Below are positions 25,413-36,953 of a stretch of DNA of 64,000 nt, piece after piece. The position numbers and the translations under genes were made by a program. Below the pieces are notes generated by a model, which worked only from the letters and a program-made list of their open reading frames with translations, searched no databases and was not told the DNA's origin. Positions within the stretch are counted from its first letter, which is position 1, and each line of letters begins with the position of its first letter. Origin of the DNA: Megalonaias nervosa (Eukaryota; Mollusca; Bivalvia; Unionida; Unionidae); the NCBI GenBank assembly GCA_016617855.1, contig JAECUM010012907.1, forward strand, positions 1 through 64,000. The letters run 5' to 3'.

Positions 25413-27352
25413 ATGCCTAAGATTTGCAGTGTTGGTGGGTGCATAAACCATCATATGCAAAAGGAAAATTTGTCATTTTTCAAGTTTCCTGATGCAGCAA
25501 AGAACCCAGAGAGAAGGGCTCGTTGGGTACGTGTGGCCGCCAAAATCCCGATGGATCTGAATGGATTCCAACCGCAAAACATGTCTACATATGTAGTCAG
25601 CATTTTGTCTCCGGTATATTAAACTCGATGGGCAAACGAGAGTTGAAAGAATGATGTGTGCTTTTGGCTTATATTAATGTGAAATACTCTTAATTAACTT
25701 GGAGTTAATATGGTCGTTATTTATTTTGTATCACGTCATGGCCAATTTTATCCTCCATGTAAGTCAGTAACTGTTCATGTCAGTGTCATTAAATGTAGCT
25801 TAAAGCACCTAATTCTTTTCACATGTAGTGTTTAATACGAATTTAGTAAGAAAAAAATATAATTTATGAAATCTTTACGAAGATATTACAGTTTGAACAT
25901 CATCTCATAACATGTAGGACTAGTTCAACAGTTATTTTAAATGGTTAATATTCCTAAATAACCTCTTTTAATTTTTAGGGAAATCCAATTCTGATCCAGA
26001 TCATCCAGACTATATCCCCAGCATTTATATGAGGACTGCAGACTCATCATTAAAGGAAGCCAAGCATCTGAATCGATACAACTCGGCTCCGATGAGGAGA
26101 TTTGGTTTGGTGGAGGACAGTAATGTTTCAAAAAAGCCCAAGATTGAATATGAAGAAAAACAGGAGAATGGGGAAAGTGTGAGTTTACACATTTCAGGTG
26201 TGGAGGTTATGATGGCAAATGATGACATAGACACCAATGAAATGGTAAATTGTACACCTGTGGAAGACAAGCAGGAAGTGCTTGAATTTATCCATCCATT
26301 TCACGAGACAGAAAGGAAAATGCTCATGGATGAAATTGACAACCTGAGATCTGAAGGAAACATGGTTAGTAAAAAAACTTTTAGACACTGAGGCAAAGCT
26401 GAAAAGACTGCAGCTTTCAATCGAACTAGTAAAGGAAAATGACGAGAAATACAAATTTTACACAGGTTTATCATGGAAAGTATTTCAGAAAACTTTTTGA
26501 TTTTGGAATCCAAAATTACTTCAAGGAGACGAGGAAATGTACCTGCTATAGAACAATATTTCATTACATTAGTCAAATTGAGACAAAATCCAAAATTTGA
26601 ATATGTGGCTGATCAGTGCAACCTTGGGAAGAGCACTGTGATTGATACATTTTGGAAATGGGTCAATCTAATAGAATCTCGCTTGGTTTTATGATTCATT
26701 GGCCAGACCGAGATACTATTTTTACAACTTTACCCGAAGTTTTCAAGATGCACTTTCCCCATCTGATGAATATAATTGACTGCTTTGAAATCTTTGTTGA
26801 AAACCCAAAAGTGTACAAAGCTAAAGCCGAGTGCTATAGTAGCTACAAAAAACACACAACAGCGAAGTTTCTTGTTGCATGTAATCCCTTGGGATCAGTT
26901 GTGTTTCTGTCCAAGGCCTGGGGAGGACATGTTTCAGATATTGAAATATAACGCAAATCAGGATATATCGGCAGAGCATTTCATCACCCTGGGGATCAGA
27001 TTTTGGCACACAGGGGTTTTAATCTTCAAGAAGACATGGCAACTGAATGTTCTGCAGAGTTGATCTTGCCAGCATGTACAAACGGAAAAAACAGCTTTCT
27101 GCCCGTGAAGTGGAACAATCTAGAAAACTATCATCAGTTAGAATTCACATAGAGAGAGTGACTGGACTCATGAAGTCAAGATTTTCAATTTTACAAGGGA
27201 CTCTGCCAATTCAGTTTGTGAATTCAATTAAGTCAGAAGCACATAATGACATGCTTTCAAGTGTTGATAAAATTGTCAGAACATGTGCCATTCTTACAAA
27301 TCTAGGTGATGGGATTGTTCTTACTTCTGATGCATGGGTGAAAAAAAGCTAG
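25413..27352 (+). pseudogene. THAP-domain DDE_4-type transposase, decayed
   Basis: Exon 1 (25413 to ~25612) encodes a THAP finger: MPKICSVGGC, FFKFPDA, RRARWVRVAAK. The frame changes near 25573 before the expected CSQHF end. A GT donor follows, and the acceptor TTTTTAG at 25978 opens exon 2 (DPDHPDYIPS...). After several more frame changes come helix-turn-helix-like sequence (PKFEYVADQCNLGKSTVIDT) and the DDE_4 nuclease core: MNIIDCFEIFVENP, SYKKHTTAKFLVACNPLGSV. A TAA occurs after GGHVSDIEI, and AHRGF stands where ADRGF is expected, so a catalytic Asp is lost. The end, VRIHIERVTGLMKSRFSILQ, is typical of the family. Inactive. It converges on a YqaJ-type gene. Confidence 0.8.
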
Positions 27353-27666
27353 AGACTTTGTTTATGTAGTCATTTGAATTTTTTTATTAATGGACACATT
27401 TTTTGAGGCATTGTCACAATTGCGTTTTAGTATGCAGAATAAGTTTCAATTTTCATGTACATAATGATATATTTAAATGGTCAAACTGAGCTACTTTGTT
27501 AACAATGTGTGATAAGCCTATTTCCATAACTGCAATCATGAAAAGTGACTTTTATACATAAGATTTTTTTCACATACTTATAAATTTGAATGTTCATTAT
27601 ATAAATGCATTTTAGTATGACATAAAGATGACAAATAATGCATTTGTTTCATTAAATCATAAAAAG
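27353..27666. other. Spacer between convergent pseudogenes
   Basis: AT-rich 3' flank of both pseudogenes. No gene or clear repeat seen. Confidence 0.5.
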
Positions 27667-29091
27667 TCATTTTTTGCCTTTTCTCCTTTTGCAATCTTTG
27701 CAGTACCAAGTTCCTTTAGGGGGGCGTTTAATCTTGGCACAAGTAAGATGCACCCACTTAAACTTGTAATTGGCCCCATCACACCCTATTATGTCATCTC
27801 CATCGTCTGTATTCCAGGTTTTCTGACAGTAGCAGAACACTCCATTGTCTTCTGAAGTACTGGCTGATGCTGCCTGTGCTATGGTTTCAGCCTTCCTCTG
27901 TCTTCGTGTCAGTGATTCTGGCAGGCAGTTTTCAATCCAGAAAAGTTCAAGTTTGTTCACCATGTTATCAATGAAATGTTGGTCTTTGTTGACCACACTG
28001 ATACATAACACATACTTTATTGGTCCACACAACAAAGTGGCAGAATGCGAACTGCAGCTTCTATTTTGAAAAGAAGGGCACCAACATGAGAACATGACTC
28101 TCCCAGCCTGAAAAATTAAACAAAATTTACACACAGATTGTATTATACCATGATTCAGTAGCAAAGCAGAATATATAAACCTCTTGTTTATGTGTAATGA
28201 TGAGAAAGTTGCAGTGTAAATATCTGCAAAGCATTAAAGAATTAAACAATATTAATAAAAAGATTAAATAATAGTTTAATGGCTATCAGTTTGATTACTA
28301 CACAAGTATTACCCAACTAGAATATGACTACTCTAATGTTTATATAACTTAAAAAAAAAATGCTTACACCGCCATGCGATGATCCTTCCTTCACTGGTAA
28401 CAGCAACTCATGGTTGATGAGGTTCATCTGTCACTCTCCAAGATGGCTTGACATCAACCTTCAACACAAAATTGCTGCTTTTCTCAGCCGGCATATAATA
28501 TACTGTTTGCACCCATCCTGATAGTAAAAAGTTGTGTGCCTCAAGACTTCTGTAGTTTTTCATTGATTCTTTGGTGTATGCTCCTTGCAAAAGAAAGGGA
28601 AAAAAATTATTATAAATGCAGTGTGGATGTACATAGGTTAAAAATAAACAACTTTTAATGCTTATTAACCAAGGTTTAACAGGACAATTATAGAATAATA
28701 ATAATAGTGGAAAAATATAAAATAATGAGAACTTTAAAAAATAATTAGGATCACAGGTAATACCGACTGGAAATTTCAGATTTTGTTATAGTTTAATTAA
28801 AGAAAAATAGGTTTAAGTAAAAGGTGTACAATTACTTCAACAAAATATTTTGTTTAAAAAAAACTTACCAGGTGTATCTGTAAGATAGTTGCAAACATCA
28901 GGCCATGTCACTTCAGGCCATTTTGTTGGGTTATTTACCCAAATATCTGCTGGAAATTTATAAGGACAATCATTAATTTCCACAACTTTAAGTTTATGTA
29001 AATATCGTGAATTAGCATCGCTATCCAGCGTCTCTTTGTAACCGTAAGACATTTCAAGAATGGCCATGATCCTTGCATTTATATTCGTCAT
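27667..29091 (-). pseudogene. YqaJ/SWIM/PHD-type transposon-associated protein, decayed
   Basis: Three minus-strand exons. Exon 1 (29091-28869) begins MTNINARIMAILEMS and ends DTPG before a GTAAGT donor. Exon 2 (from 28583) continues in phase with AYTKESMKNYRSLEAHNF and SGWVQTV, then has an in-frame TGA after DEPHQP where a Trp is usual, and ends near 28370 at GTAAGC, before the expected SWIM Cys/His residues. Exon 3 (28107-27667) has NMVNKLELFWIENCLPE and a PHD finger, CYCQKTWNTDDGDDIIGCDG ... WVHLTC ... WYCKDC. The YqaJ nuclease core is missing, so there is an internal deletion. Proteins of this build are abundant in invertebrates and, as I recall, are the second gene of ISL2EU-type transposons. 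Confidence 0.7.
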
Positions 29092-29452
29092 TTTATAAAT
29101 GAAAAGTGTACAATATACAAACTATATAAGAAACACAGCCTTCAAACTGTCTTGACACTAATTGGCGTATATTGTCGTGTACACATTATGTGACACATAC
29201 ACACCACTGCCACCCTTATCAACCTAAAATATATTACGTCTGTAATAATATTCGACAGACACACATTCGTGGTTTTATATCCTGCTTGTACATAAGACTA
29301 TGAAGCACTTATGAACAGAAATAAGAAATAATAAACAAAATATTGGTAAACTAAAATGGTTTGCAATATCGAACATAACTAATGCTACTGTACTGTTACT
29401 AAGCAATTGTTTTCACGTATGCAATATGGCGGAAAGTAGGTCGCTAAGCTTG

Positions 29453-29494
29453 TGACATCATGCTGACCCAATCTATGGGTCACTGTTGATGTCA
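29453..29494. repeat. Imperfect palindrome
   Basis: TGACATCA-TGC-TGACCCA, 5-base centre, TGGGTCA-CTGT-TGATGTCA: two nested inverted repeats. It may be the tip of the transposon or an independent foldback. Confidence 0.6.
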
Positions 29495-29649
29495 TATTTA
29501 GTAGTAGATACAAGATTTTACTTACTAATGGAAAATTTAACATGAACAATGATAGCTCCAAACTGAGATTTAATATTTTGCAAGCAAATTTTCTCTGCAA
29601 ATGTAAGAAACGTATGTGATGATTTTGTCATGTTGCATTGAAATATCAA

Positions 29650-29680
<31 letters not shown>

Positions 29681-30465
29681 GTGAGAAATGTGTTTTCATA
29701 TGCCTTCGCTTAGCTGTGAGGAAAAAAAGACGAAAAGTCACTTTACATTACAGTACTCCATGCACAAAGAAATATTATTTCACTTCAATTGAAGAGACAG
29801 GTGTAACAGATTTATTAGCTCTTTTGTTGTTGTTGTTCTTTGTACAACTGTTAATAAAGGGAAATTACTCTTGAATTGGTTCCCAGTGTAGATGTTTGGC
29901 AGTGGTTCTCGATGTGGACTTCCGGTTCTTGTTAAGGATGTGCACTGCAAGACACTGTTGGTATTTATAGCTCGCTAAGGGGGCAGGGGCCAGTTTTTAT
30001 GTACAAATTTAATGCTGGAATCAGTGACCTAATATAAAACAAATCATAAAAAATCAAATACACAAGTGAGGTCAAAAAGGTCCATATTTTTAGATACCTA
30101 TATTAAAACAAAGCATAAGAATATTATCCACTTGACCAGAGAAGTCAATGGCAGTCCATAGCAGAAGAAGTTTATGCACCCCAACCCCAAATTTATACCT
30201 GCAATTTTCATGTCCGAAGGTCATTTTTGACACCATGTGATGCTCACAGTGCAAACACAAGGCCTTTTCCTAGACGACAATTCTGCAAAACAGTGTGTAC
30301 TAAACAGGCTGATGCAATTGAAAATAGTTGTCATCCAAGCCATTTTTGAGATATTCTACTTGCCCCAAACCCATGTGTTTATGGCTATGGGAGGATAGCT
30401 CTTCTTCCTAGCCGACTATTGGTATTTCACTATCAACATACTCCAGATTAACTATGGAAGGTGTA
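29495..30465. other. Intergenic or intronic, no gene seen
   Basis: Contains a (GA)n run at 29653-29681 and otherwise unstructured AT-rich DNA. Confidence 0.5.
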
Positions 30466-30474
30466 CATGCCTGA

Positions 30475-30665
30475 CGGTTACTATAAACACCGAAATACAC
30501 TGAAAAAGCCGAAATACACTTGTATTTACATGTTCTCAATGTATATATCGGTGTAAACATAGGAATTATGATTTGTTTTTGTTTGAATAGTATTACAGAG
30601 CAAAATAAAATATGATTGGAGTGATTTTAATACGAATTATTTCCTCTTTTCCTAGTTAAAGCAAC
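30475..30665 (+). repeat. Left TIR of the Mutator-like element
   Basis: Matches the reverse complement of about 31480-31662, including TAAACACCGAAATACACTG and ATTATGATTTGTTTTTGTTT. Confidence 0.8.
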
Positions 30666-31479
30666 TCGTCAAATGGTTGTACTTTATTAACAGGTATCAA
30701 ACGGTCGATCATTCTGGAAGTGGTATGATAAAGACTGGTTGTTCCGGAATGGAGGTAATCTCCGGAACGGACGGTGTAAGTCGATTTAATTCATATTGTT
30801 TTAAGTCGTTTAATTCATGTTCTAATTGACTGCACACACCTTTATTGTCCTCCCGTTGATCACACTTCTTATTCAAATTATGAAAACAATCGTTTTTGAG
30901 TTGCTGAATTTGGAATGGACAGTGAAAATCGGTTTAATGCAGCTTTGAAGTCACTTAACTCATTTTCGATTTGACTGCATTCATTTCAACAAAAAATTCA
31001 GCACACTTTCTCCCAAAAAGCCCTTTCTCATTAAAATGCACCTTGTCTGCATCATAGTCTTTTGGGAATCCAACATTCAACTTCAAAACCAGTTTACTTA
31101 CTTTCGTGTCTTAGGACATTAAATGAACTCATCAATGCCGAATCCTTTATGAATATTGCCCGTTCACATACTTCCAAGAAGACTTCTTAACACCTTTACA
31201 ATTAACTGTCATATTAACAAAAGTAGCATATAAGGACGTTGCATTATTGCCAAATACTGGAAAACCTTTTAAACAACAATTAAATTAAATGCTATTTATT
31301 TATCAAAAATTGTATCATTAAAAGTTAAAGTACATATATAATGTCATGTCGGAGAGTACTTTTGATTCTTTTCACTTTCATTCTGTGTATGTATTACTAC
31401 GATTCTCAGTTGATCGTCTCCGTTGAATCAAGTACGACCTAGTGACGCCATTGCATGAAGTTGGCTATAACAAGGAAAA

Positions 31480-31662
31480 AAGTAAATAATTCATATCAGA
31501 ATCGCTCCAATCATATTTTATTTTCCTCTGTAATACTATTCAAACAAAAACAAATCATAATTCCTGTGTGTACACCGATATATACACCGAGAACATGTAA
31601 ACACAAGTGTATTTCGGTGTGTATTTCGGTTTTTCAGTGTATTTCGGTGTTTATAGTAACCC
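31480..31662 (-). repeat. Right TIR of the Mutator-like element
   Basis: Inverted partner of 30475-30665. It has one extra CCGAAATACACA unit. Confidence 0.8.
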
Positions 31663-31953
31663 CATGCCTGACATCAATTTCAAGAACACATCTAGTTCAC
31701 AAATATATCCATATCTTTAATTAGTAAACAATAATAGCTGAAAAATTCCCACCATAGCCTTAAGTTAAGAAATTTGCCAGGGGCCAATTTACGAAACTGT
31801 ACCCCGCCACCTAAACAACCCCATTCCCACCAAAAACAGACGAATTGACTGAAAAACTGATGCAGTCTACAGCCGACCAATGAAACGAGAGCTAATAAAT
31901 GTTTTTATCTTTTTCAAATTTAATGTAATATAATAAAATAGAAACGAACTTAC

Positions 31954-32040
31954 CTCCAATCCTTCCTTCTGTAAACCCAAAACTCGGCAACCTTGCAGCA
32001 CCAAATCTCCGACTTTGTAATCTTCAATTGCCTTTCTCAG
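31954..32040 (-). CDS. Host gene exon (29 codons), unrecognised
   Basis: The minus-strand acceptor TTGTTTAG and donor GAG|GTAAGT bound 87 bases that read LRKAIEDYKVGDLVLQGCRV and on without a stop. The phase (0/0) matches the end of the exon at 36205-36389, so they may be consecutive. The Mutator-like element, if older introns are as they seem, lies in the following intron. Family not recognised. Confidence 0.45.
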
Positions 32041-32590
32041 CTAAACAATATTTAGGACGTTAAGAGCATTTCCGGTAATGGGATCAACGCAAACAAGTTC
32101 ATGGAGATTGATAAATCCACTCCTTTATAACGTAAGTTTTTCACAGACCAGTTTACTTTCAACGGACCACTTTCGAATTTATTATTATGGCGCGCACAAG
32201 ATTGATTGATGAATTGGCTGCTGTGATTGGATAATTCCATGCTCTGCAACCAACGGAAGAATGTAAAATAAATATTTCCCAGAACTTTCCACAACTTCTC
32301 AGTTGTTTTTTTTTTTTAAATTTAAAAGCAGTAAGTAAATAAGCACCTGTTATGAGCATTACGTAGGGTTCTTCAATTATCTAAATTTTGTTCTATAAGA
32401 TAAAATTATCTCGCAGATTCTGATCATGTTAGACCGGAAGTACATATCAGGCCAAAAAATAAAAGTTCCCAGTCGACCGACCATGCTCGTCAAAGCTGCC
32501 GACCCTAGCACTTTTTTCTCGGGTTGAAAATAAAAAATGAAAATATTAAAAATAAAAATAAAAATTATCGACAGAACTTGAAATGCTTAG

Positions 32591-32621
<31 letters not shown>

Positions 32622-33354
32622 ATATCTATATCTTGTTTGCATTGATCCCATTACCAGAAATGTTCTTAAATATTAGACAAATATTTTCCAGTATCCGTGA
32701 TATAGGCTGGTTGAGACATAATACATTTAAAGGTTTAATTCATGTAGAAACAGTGATGTAGAGTTTTGCAAACACAACGGATTTTGTGTTTTATTTGTTT
32801 GTTTTGTCTATGTTTTGTATATGCCTTTGAAAAAGACTCATTAAGAGTCAAAAGCGCTCAGGTTAGTTAGATACTAGTTTTGCACTGTTCGTCGTCAGTT
32901 TATTGCATATATATATAAAATGGAAAAAAAAAAACAACAAAAAACATACAAACAAATAAACTATCTACTACCCTTATTTTAAAACCAATGCAATATGAAA
33001 TACATATGGGGTGGGGTGGGGGTAGTCTCATAAACATATATACAAAGGAGGCTTTAACAAAGCACAGACACTATCAGCATTTTTAAGACAAGCAAAGTCA
33101 AGAAGCAGAATTCATTTACAATTGCATTTGAAGAAAAGAAATAAATTGGAGAAGTAGCTATTGAAGTTCAGAGATACCTCCTCCACAGACAAACTTGCCA
33201 TGTATTTTGCAGTGGGGAAACTATTTGTGTCCAAAGGAAATATAGAGGGAAGAGTTTGTCTTCAGGTGTTAGAAGTTAGGTGTATAAATTAAAATCTTTA
33301 TCAACTACAAGTACACTAATACAAGCTTGTGTTATTTACATGATCCTTTACCAC
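32041..33354. other. Intronic or intergenic, simple repeats
   Basis: Holds a (TA)n run (about 32590-32620) and a G-rich GGGGTGGGGTGGGGG tract at about 33007-33021 that could form a G-quadruplex. No exon seen. Confidence 0.5.
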
Positions 33355-33696
33355 TCACAATTTAGCGCGCGTGTGCGTGTGTGTGTGTGTGATTTGGATT
33401 TTTAATGTAGCTTTAACAATTTTTTAGTCATACTGCTACGATGTCTGCAGTGTGACAGTTTATAGTAATGTTTAGCACTGGAGCATCATGCCGCAGACAT
33501 GTAGCATGATGTCCCACCCAGTCACATTATCCTGACACCAGGCCAACCAGTCCTAACACTAACCTCTTAATGCTGAGCACCAAGTGAGGCATTTTTAAAA
33601 GTCTTTGGTATGACTCGGCCGGGGTTCGAACCTGCGACCTCTAACATCCGAGGCAGACGCTCTACCACTAGGCCACCGGAGCGGTCACAATTTAGC
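33355..33696 (-). mobile_element. tRNA-derived SINE, family A, copy 1
   Basis: On the minus strand it begins ACCGCTCCGGTGGCCTAGTG with A-box-like and B-box (GGTTCGAACC) sequences of a tRNA, then a ~230-bp body and a (CA)n tail. TCACAATTTAGC (33355-33366 and 33685-33696) flanks it as a 12-bp target duplication. The body matches the copy at 57242-57596. Confidence 0.88.
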
Positions 33697-35661
33697 TACA
33701 ATGTAACTACTGACAAACATTTTTACTTGATCACAGAAAGGATAGATGTGGCTTTGCAAAGCTTAAATGAGGATTACAAATGTTGCCTTTTACTTGGAAA
33801 ATGTATTTTACAGTAACTTGTTTGTCTACATTTCATGAATACTTGAATTGTATATGAAGTAATTGCATATAAAGAAGATTTTACACCGGTTTAAACTCAG
33901 AGTGAAAACATTGTTCAAATTTATATCATCAAATAACTCTGGACTTCATTTTTCATGTTATTAAACATCAAAAGTCAACTTACTTTGTAAAGTTTAATAT
34001 TTTTAAAATCCCCAAATAGATTATATGTGTTTCAAAGATGGAATCAGTGTTGTACAAGCAGAGTACAATCCCATTTTGTTGTCAGAAAAGAGAATCAAGT
34101 ATATGGTACATTCTTCCTAAATCATTTTGAAAGGGGTTAAATTTCAATTTAACTGTGCTTATTATCAGCTGTCATATCAAAAATGATAATTAAAAATAGT
34201 GCCATGCAAATCATCCATGCAGTTTTTTTCAGACTCAGCTGTATATTTATAATTATTATTCTTGTAACTAGCGTGACAAATAAACAGTGTCATGCAATTT
34301 TTCAGAAAACATTTTCACACTAATACTGTAATAGTTTCTTATCCGTCTAAACTCGTACTTGAAATTATTATTCCTGTAGCTAACACACAAACACAAATTT
34401 TAAGAAAAATGTCATGTGACCCTTTGAGTATTGAAGACATTGCTTTAGATTCAATTGTTAGAAAATATATTTTTACAGTTGTTCTGTGTGGTTACAAGGC
34501 ATTAGAACTGGGACCACTGTGTTATACTAAGATGATTGTATGAAGTGATTATAAGTGTATGAATACTAAGAATTTTTCTAACTGGGGGATTCCAGTATGT
34601 ATACAGGTTTTGGTTCTTTATCTCATATTTTTATCCCATGTAAATAAGATGTGAAACTAAAATATGTGATCCTGTTTGGCACCATGTTGCCTGAACGGAG
34701 ATGGTATACTGTAAAACCCATATCAATCAATCAATGTTAATTAAGTCAATTTTTTCATTCAAATCCTAGGCTTGTTAGTTGTTTTGGTAATGACAAACAT
34801 AATTCATTTTAATAAACTGTAAAAATACGTTCTGAATAAATATAAAGAAATCTCCAAGTGCACAGTTAAAACAGACCAAGTCCATTTCCTACCTAAAAAT
34901 TTTCTAAGTCTACATTTCTGAGCTATGTCCAAGCTAAAAAAATGACTAAGTTCTTATTTCCAAGGATTTTCTGAGCCAAAAATAAACTAAGTTCTCATGT
35001 TCAAGGGTTTGTCCAAGGTATTTCCTAGGTTTTTTTATTGTATGAGATAATGTCTGAGGTTTGCTTATAAAACCTTGGACAAAATTTCAGCATTGTCCGA
35101 GGTTTTCCAAATTTTCCTAGGAAAACCTTGGAAAAACCTGGGACATCTAAGGTTTTAGGTCAAAATTCCAAGTATAACCTCAGAAAATGTACAGCCGGGA
35201 CAGAACCATAACATATGACAGTCACAGGACCATACCAGTTTGACAGACACTGGATTATACCATATTGATAGACACAAGGATATATGTTGACAGAAGAATA
35301 TATGTTGACAGACACAGGAACATACCATGCTGACAGACACCAGACCGTATCATGTTGACACAGGGCCATATCATGTTGACAGATACAAGGACATGACAGA
35401 TACAAGGACATAACAGGCACAAGACATAACATGAACAAGTTTACTCAGACTTTCTGCCAGATGAGATAAATTAACATTGCAGCAACACACCATTATAATT
35501 TTTTCCATGATCTGTTCAAGCGCTGCAAAATTGTATTATAATTTCCATGCATTCCTGGTGTTGTCAGATGTTTTAATGTTGCTTAGGAACCATGAAATAA
35601 TACAATATCCATAGTTGAATATAAAAAATGTACTTTCTTAGTCTAGTGTCCTGTTATTTTT
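33697..35661. other. Intronic or intergenic, degenerate repeats
   Basis: No exon recognised. Positions 35190-35430 hold diverged copies of a unit like ATGTTGACAGACACAGGACCATACC. Positions 34870-35160 are rich in AAGGTTTTCC / CCAAGGTTT motifs. Confidence 0.45.
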
Positions 35662-35914
35662 TGGGGCTCCAAGTGGCCATGTGGTCTAAAGCACTCACCA
35701 TTCCAGATCACTAACATCTCACCTCTGTCTGCATGGGTTCGAGTCTCAGGCTCGGCTAACATGGGTACGTGAAGAAACCTGCCAGTAGCTTCTCGTGGAT
35801 CGGTGGTTCTTCCAGGGGTTTTCCAGGGTTCTTCCTCCACCATTTACACTGGCCGCCATGTATAGCCTATCTTGTGCTGAAAAATGGTGTTAAATCCAAC
35901 AACAACAACAACTG
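35662..35914 (+). mobile_element. tRNA-derived SINE, family B
   Basis: The head GGCTCCAAGTGGCCATGTGG with a B-box-like GGGTTCGAGTC is followed by a body ending in CCATGTATAGCCTATCTTGTG and an (AAC)n tail. The 3' part also occurs in inverted form near 46808-46920. Confidence 0.75.
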
Positions 35915-36204
35915 TTCAACTGTCATTTTTCTATGAAAACAAAAACTTGTCAAGAAAAAAACTCTTTTTCAAAATGTGATATTACATTCATGAATTAGAA
36001 AGGAAAAAAAAAAATCCATTAAAATACGTTATAACAGAAATTCTAATCAGTAGGCTACAAAACATTTTAATTTGCCTTCAATATAAATTAAAATAGTTCT
36101 GGAGACTGAAGTGAAAGAGACAAAATGACCTCACAAAGAGCAGTAACATGGAACCAGTCTACTTATATTTTGTAACAATGTCCAATTTGACTGTGTCTAC
36201 TTAC

Positions 36205-36389
36205 ATTTTGTAAAAATGTCCATTTTGACTGTCTATCATACTGCAAAGACTGGGAACCTATCCATTTACCTTCTATTTCAACTGTATGGGCATACAAGAC
36301 ATGTATTCCCAGTTTCCTTACTTTTAATCCAGCTTCCAATAGACTTCTGCCACACAGAAGAGTTTTGGTTTCTTCTTTCTCATCACACA
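36205..36389 (-). CDS. Host gene exon (61 codons), unrecognised
   Basis: Acceptor ATATTTTCAG and donor AAT|GTAAGT enclose 185 bases open in one frame: CDEKEETKTLLCGRSLLEAG, VRKLGIHVLYAHTVEIEGKW, to KWTFLQN. It ends in phase 0, as the exon at 31954-32040 begins. The conserved-looking composition and clean borders support a real exon. I do not recognise the protein. Confidence 0.5.
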
Positions 36390-36727
36390 CTGAAAATATA
36401 CACAATTACATAATCATTCTCTAGATACTGGTCCAGAGTGTGCATTAAACCTTCATATACCTAAAGGTCATTACTGATGTGAAGGTCAAAACTGTGTTGT
36501 AATATAACCTTCACAAGGAAAAACTGCAGGCTTAATTCTATCCACAACAATTATTGTTGAGTCAATGTTTACAAGTCTCAGTACTACAATAAACTGATAG
36601 ATGATGATAATCATAAAAACCAGATTATGAATTTACCCATAAATAATACAATTACTATACAAGAATATTAATACATAGTACAATGTTCTCAGTGTTCTTC
36701 TCATGCACCGACCACATGGTGGTACAT

Positions 36728-36953
36728 TTAGTCAACAAGTTCCTGACATTTCACACATATTTGATAGTACTTGATCCCTGAAAGAACACTTGAATAAACA
36801 AAGCCAGACAATCTAATGCATCTGGACTTTGTCTTGGTCACTATCTCATATTGACACATTGTAAAAGGAATAATTTCTTCATGACTGAGACTCAATCTTG
36901 TATTAGAAATTTGTGTTTTGTAGTATTCATCAAATACACCATCTAATTTCAAA
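36728..36953 (-). CDS. Candidate terminal exon, unrecognised
   Basis: After acceptor AATTTTAG the frame reads LKLDGVFDEYYKTQISNTRL on to CVKCQELVD and a stop at 36728. Its entry phase fits the end of the exon at 42743-42827. If it is terminal, the exons at 36205 and 31954 belong to another transcript or gene. Confidence 0.35.

Larger units (their letters stand above)
30466..31671 (+). mobile_element. Non-autonomous DNA transposon with long TIRs (Mutator-like)
   Basis: The first ~190 bases (from 30475, CGGTTACTATAAACACCG) are the inverted complement of the last ~190 (to 31662), with small indels. The repeats hold short CCGAAATACAC motifs. CATGCCTGA flanks both ends (30466-30474 and 31663-31671), a 9-bp target duplication. 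A 9-bp duplication with TIRs of this length fits the Mutator/MULE superfamily. No transposase frame is inside. Confidence 0.8.

Noticed and set aside
25346..29432. CCGCCATATTG / CAATATGGCGG as terminal inverted repeats of the THAP element
   Set aside because: Only 11 bases match, the flanking sequences differ, and the motif is a common YY1 promoter site placed just upstream of both genes.
33600..33690. tRNA gene
   Set aside because: The A/B-box region is the head of a SINE with body, CA tail and target duplication; same for 57242. Neither is a free tRNA gene.
35160..35438. Cys-rich minus-strand ORF (CQHDMALCQHD...)
   Set aside because: Translation of diverged GTTGACAGACAC-type repeats; no splice or start context.
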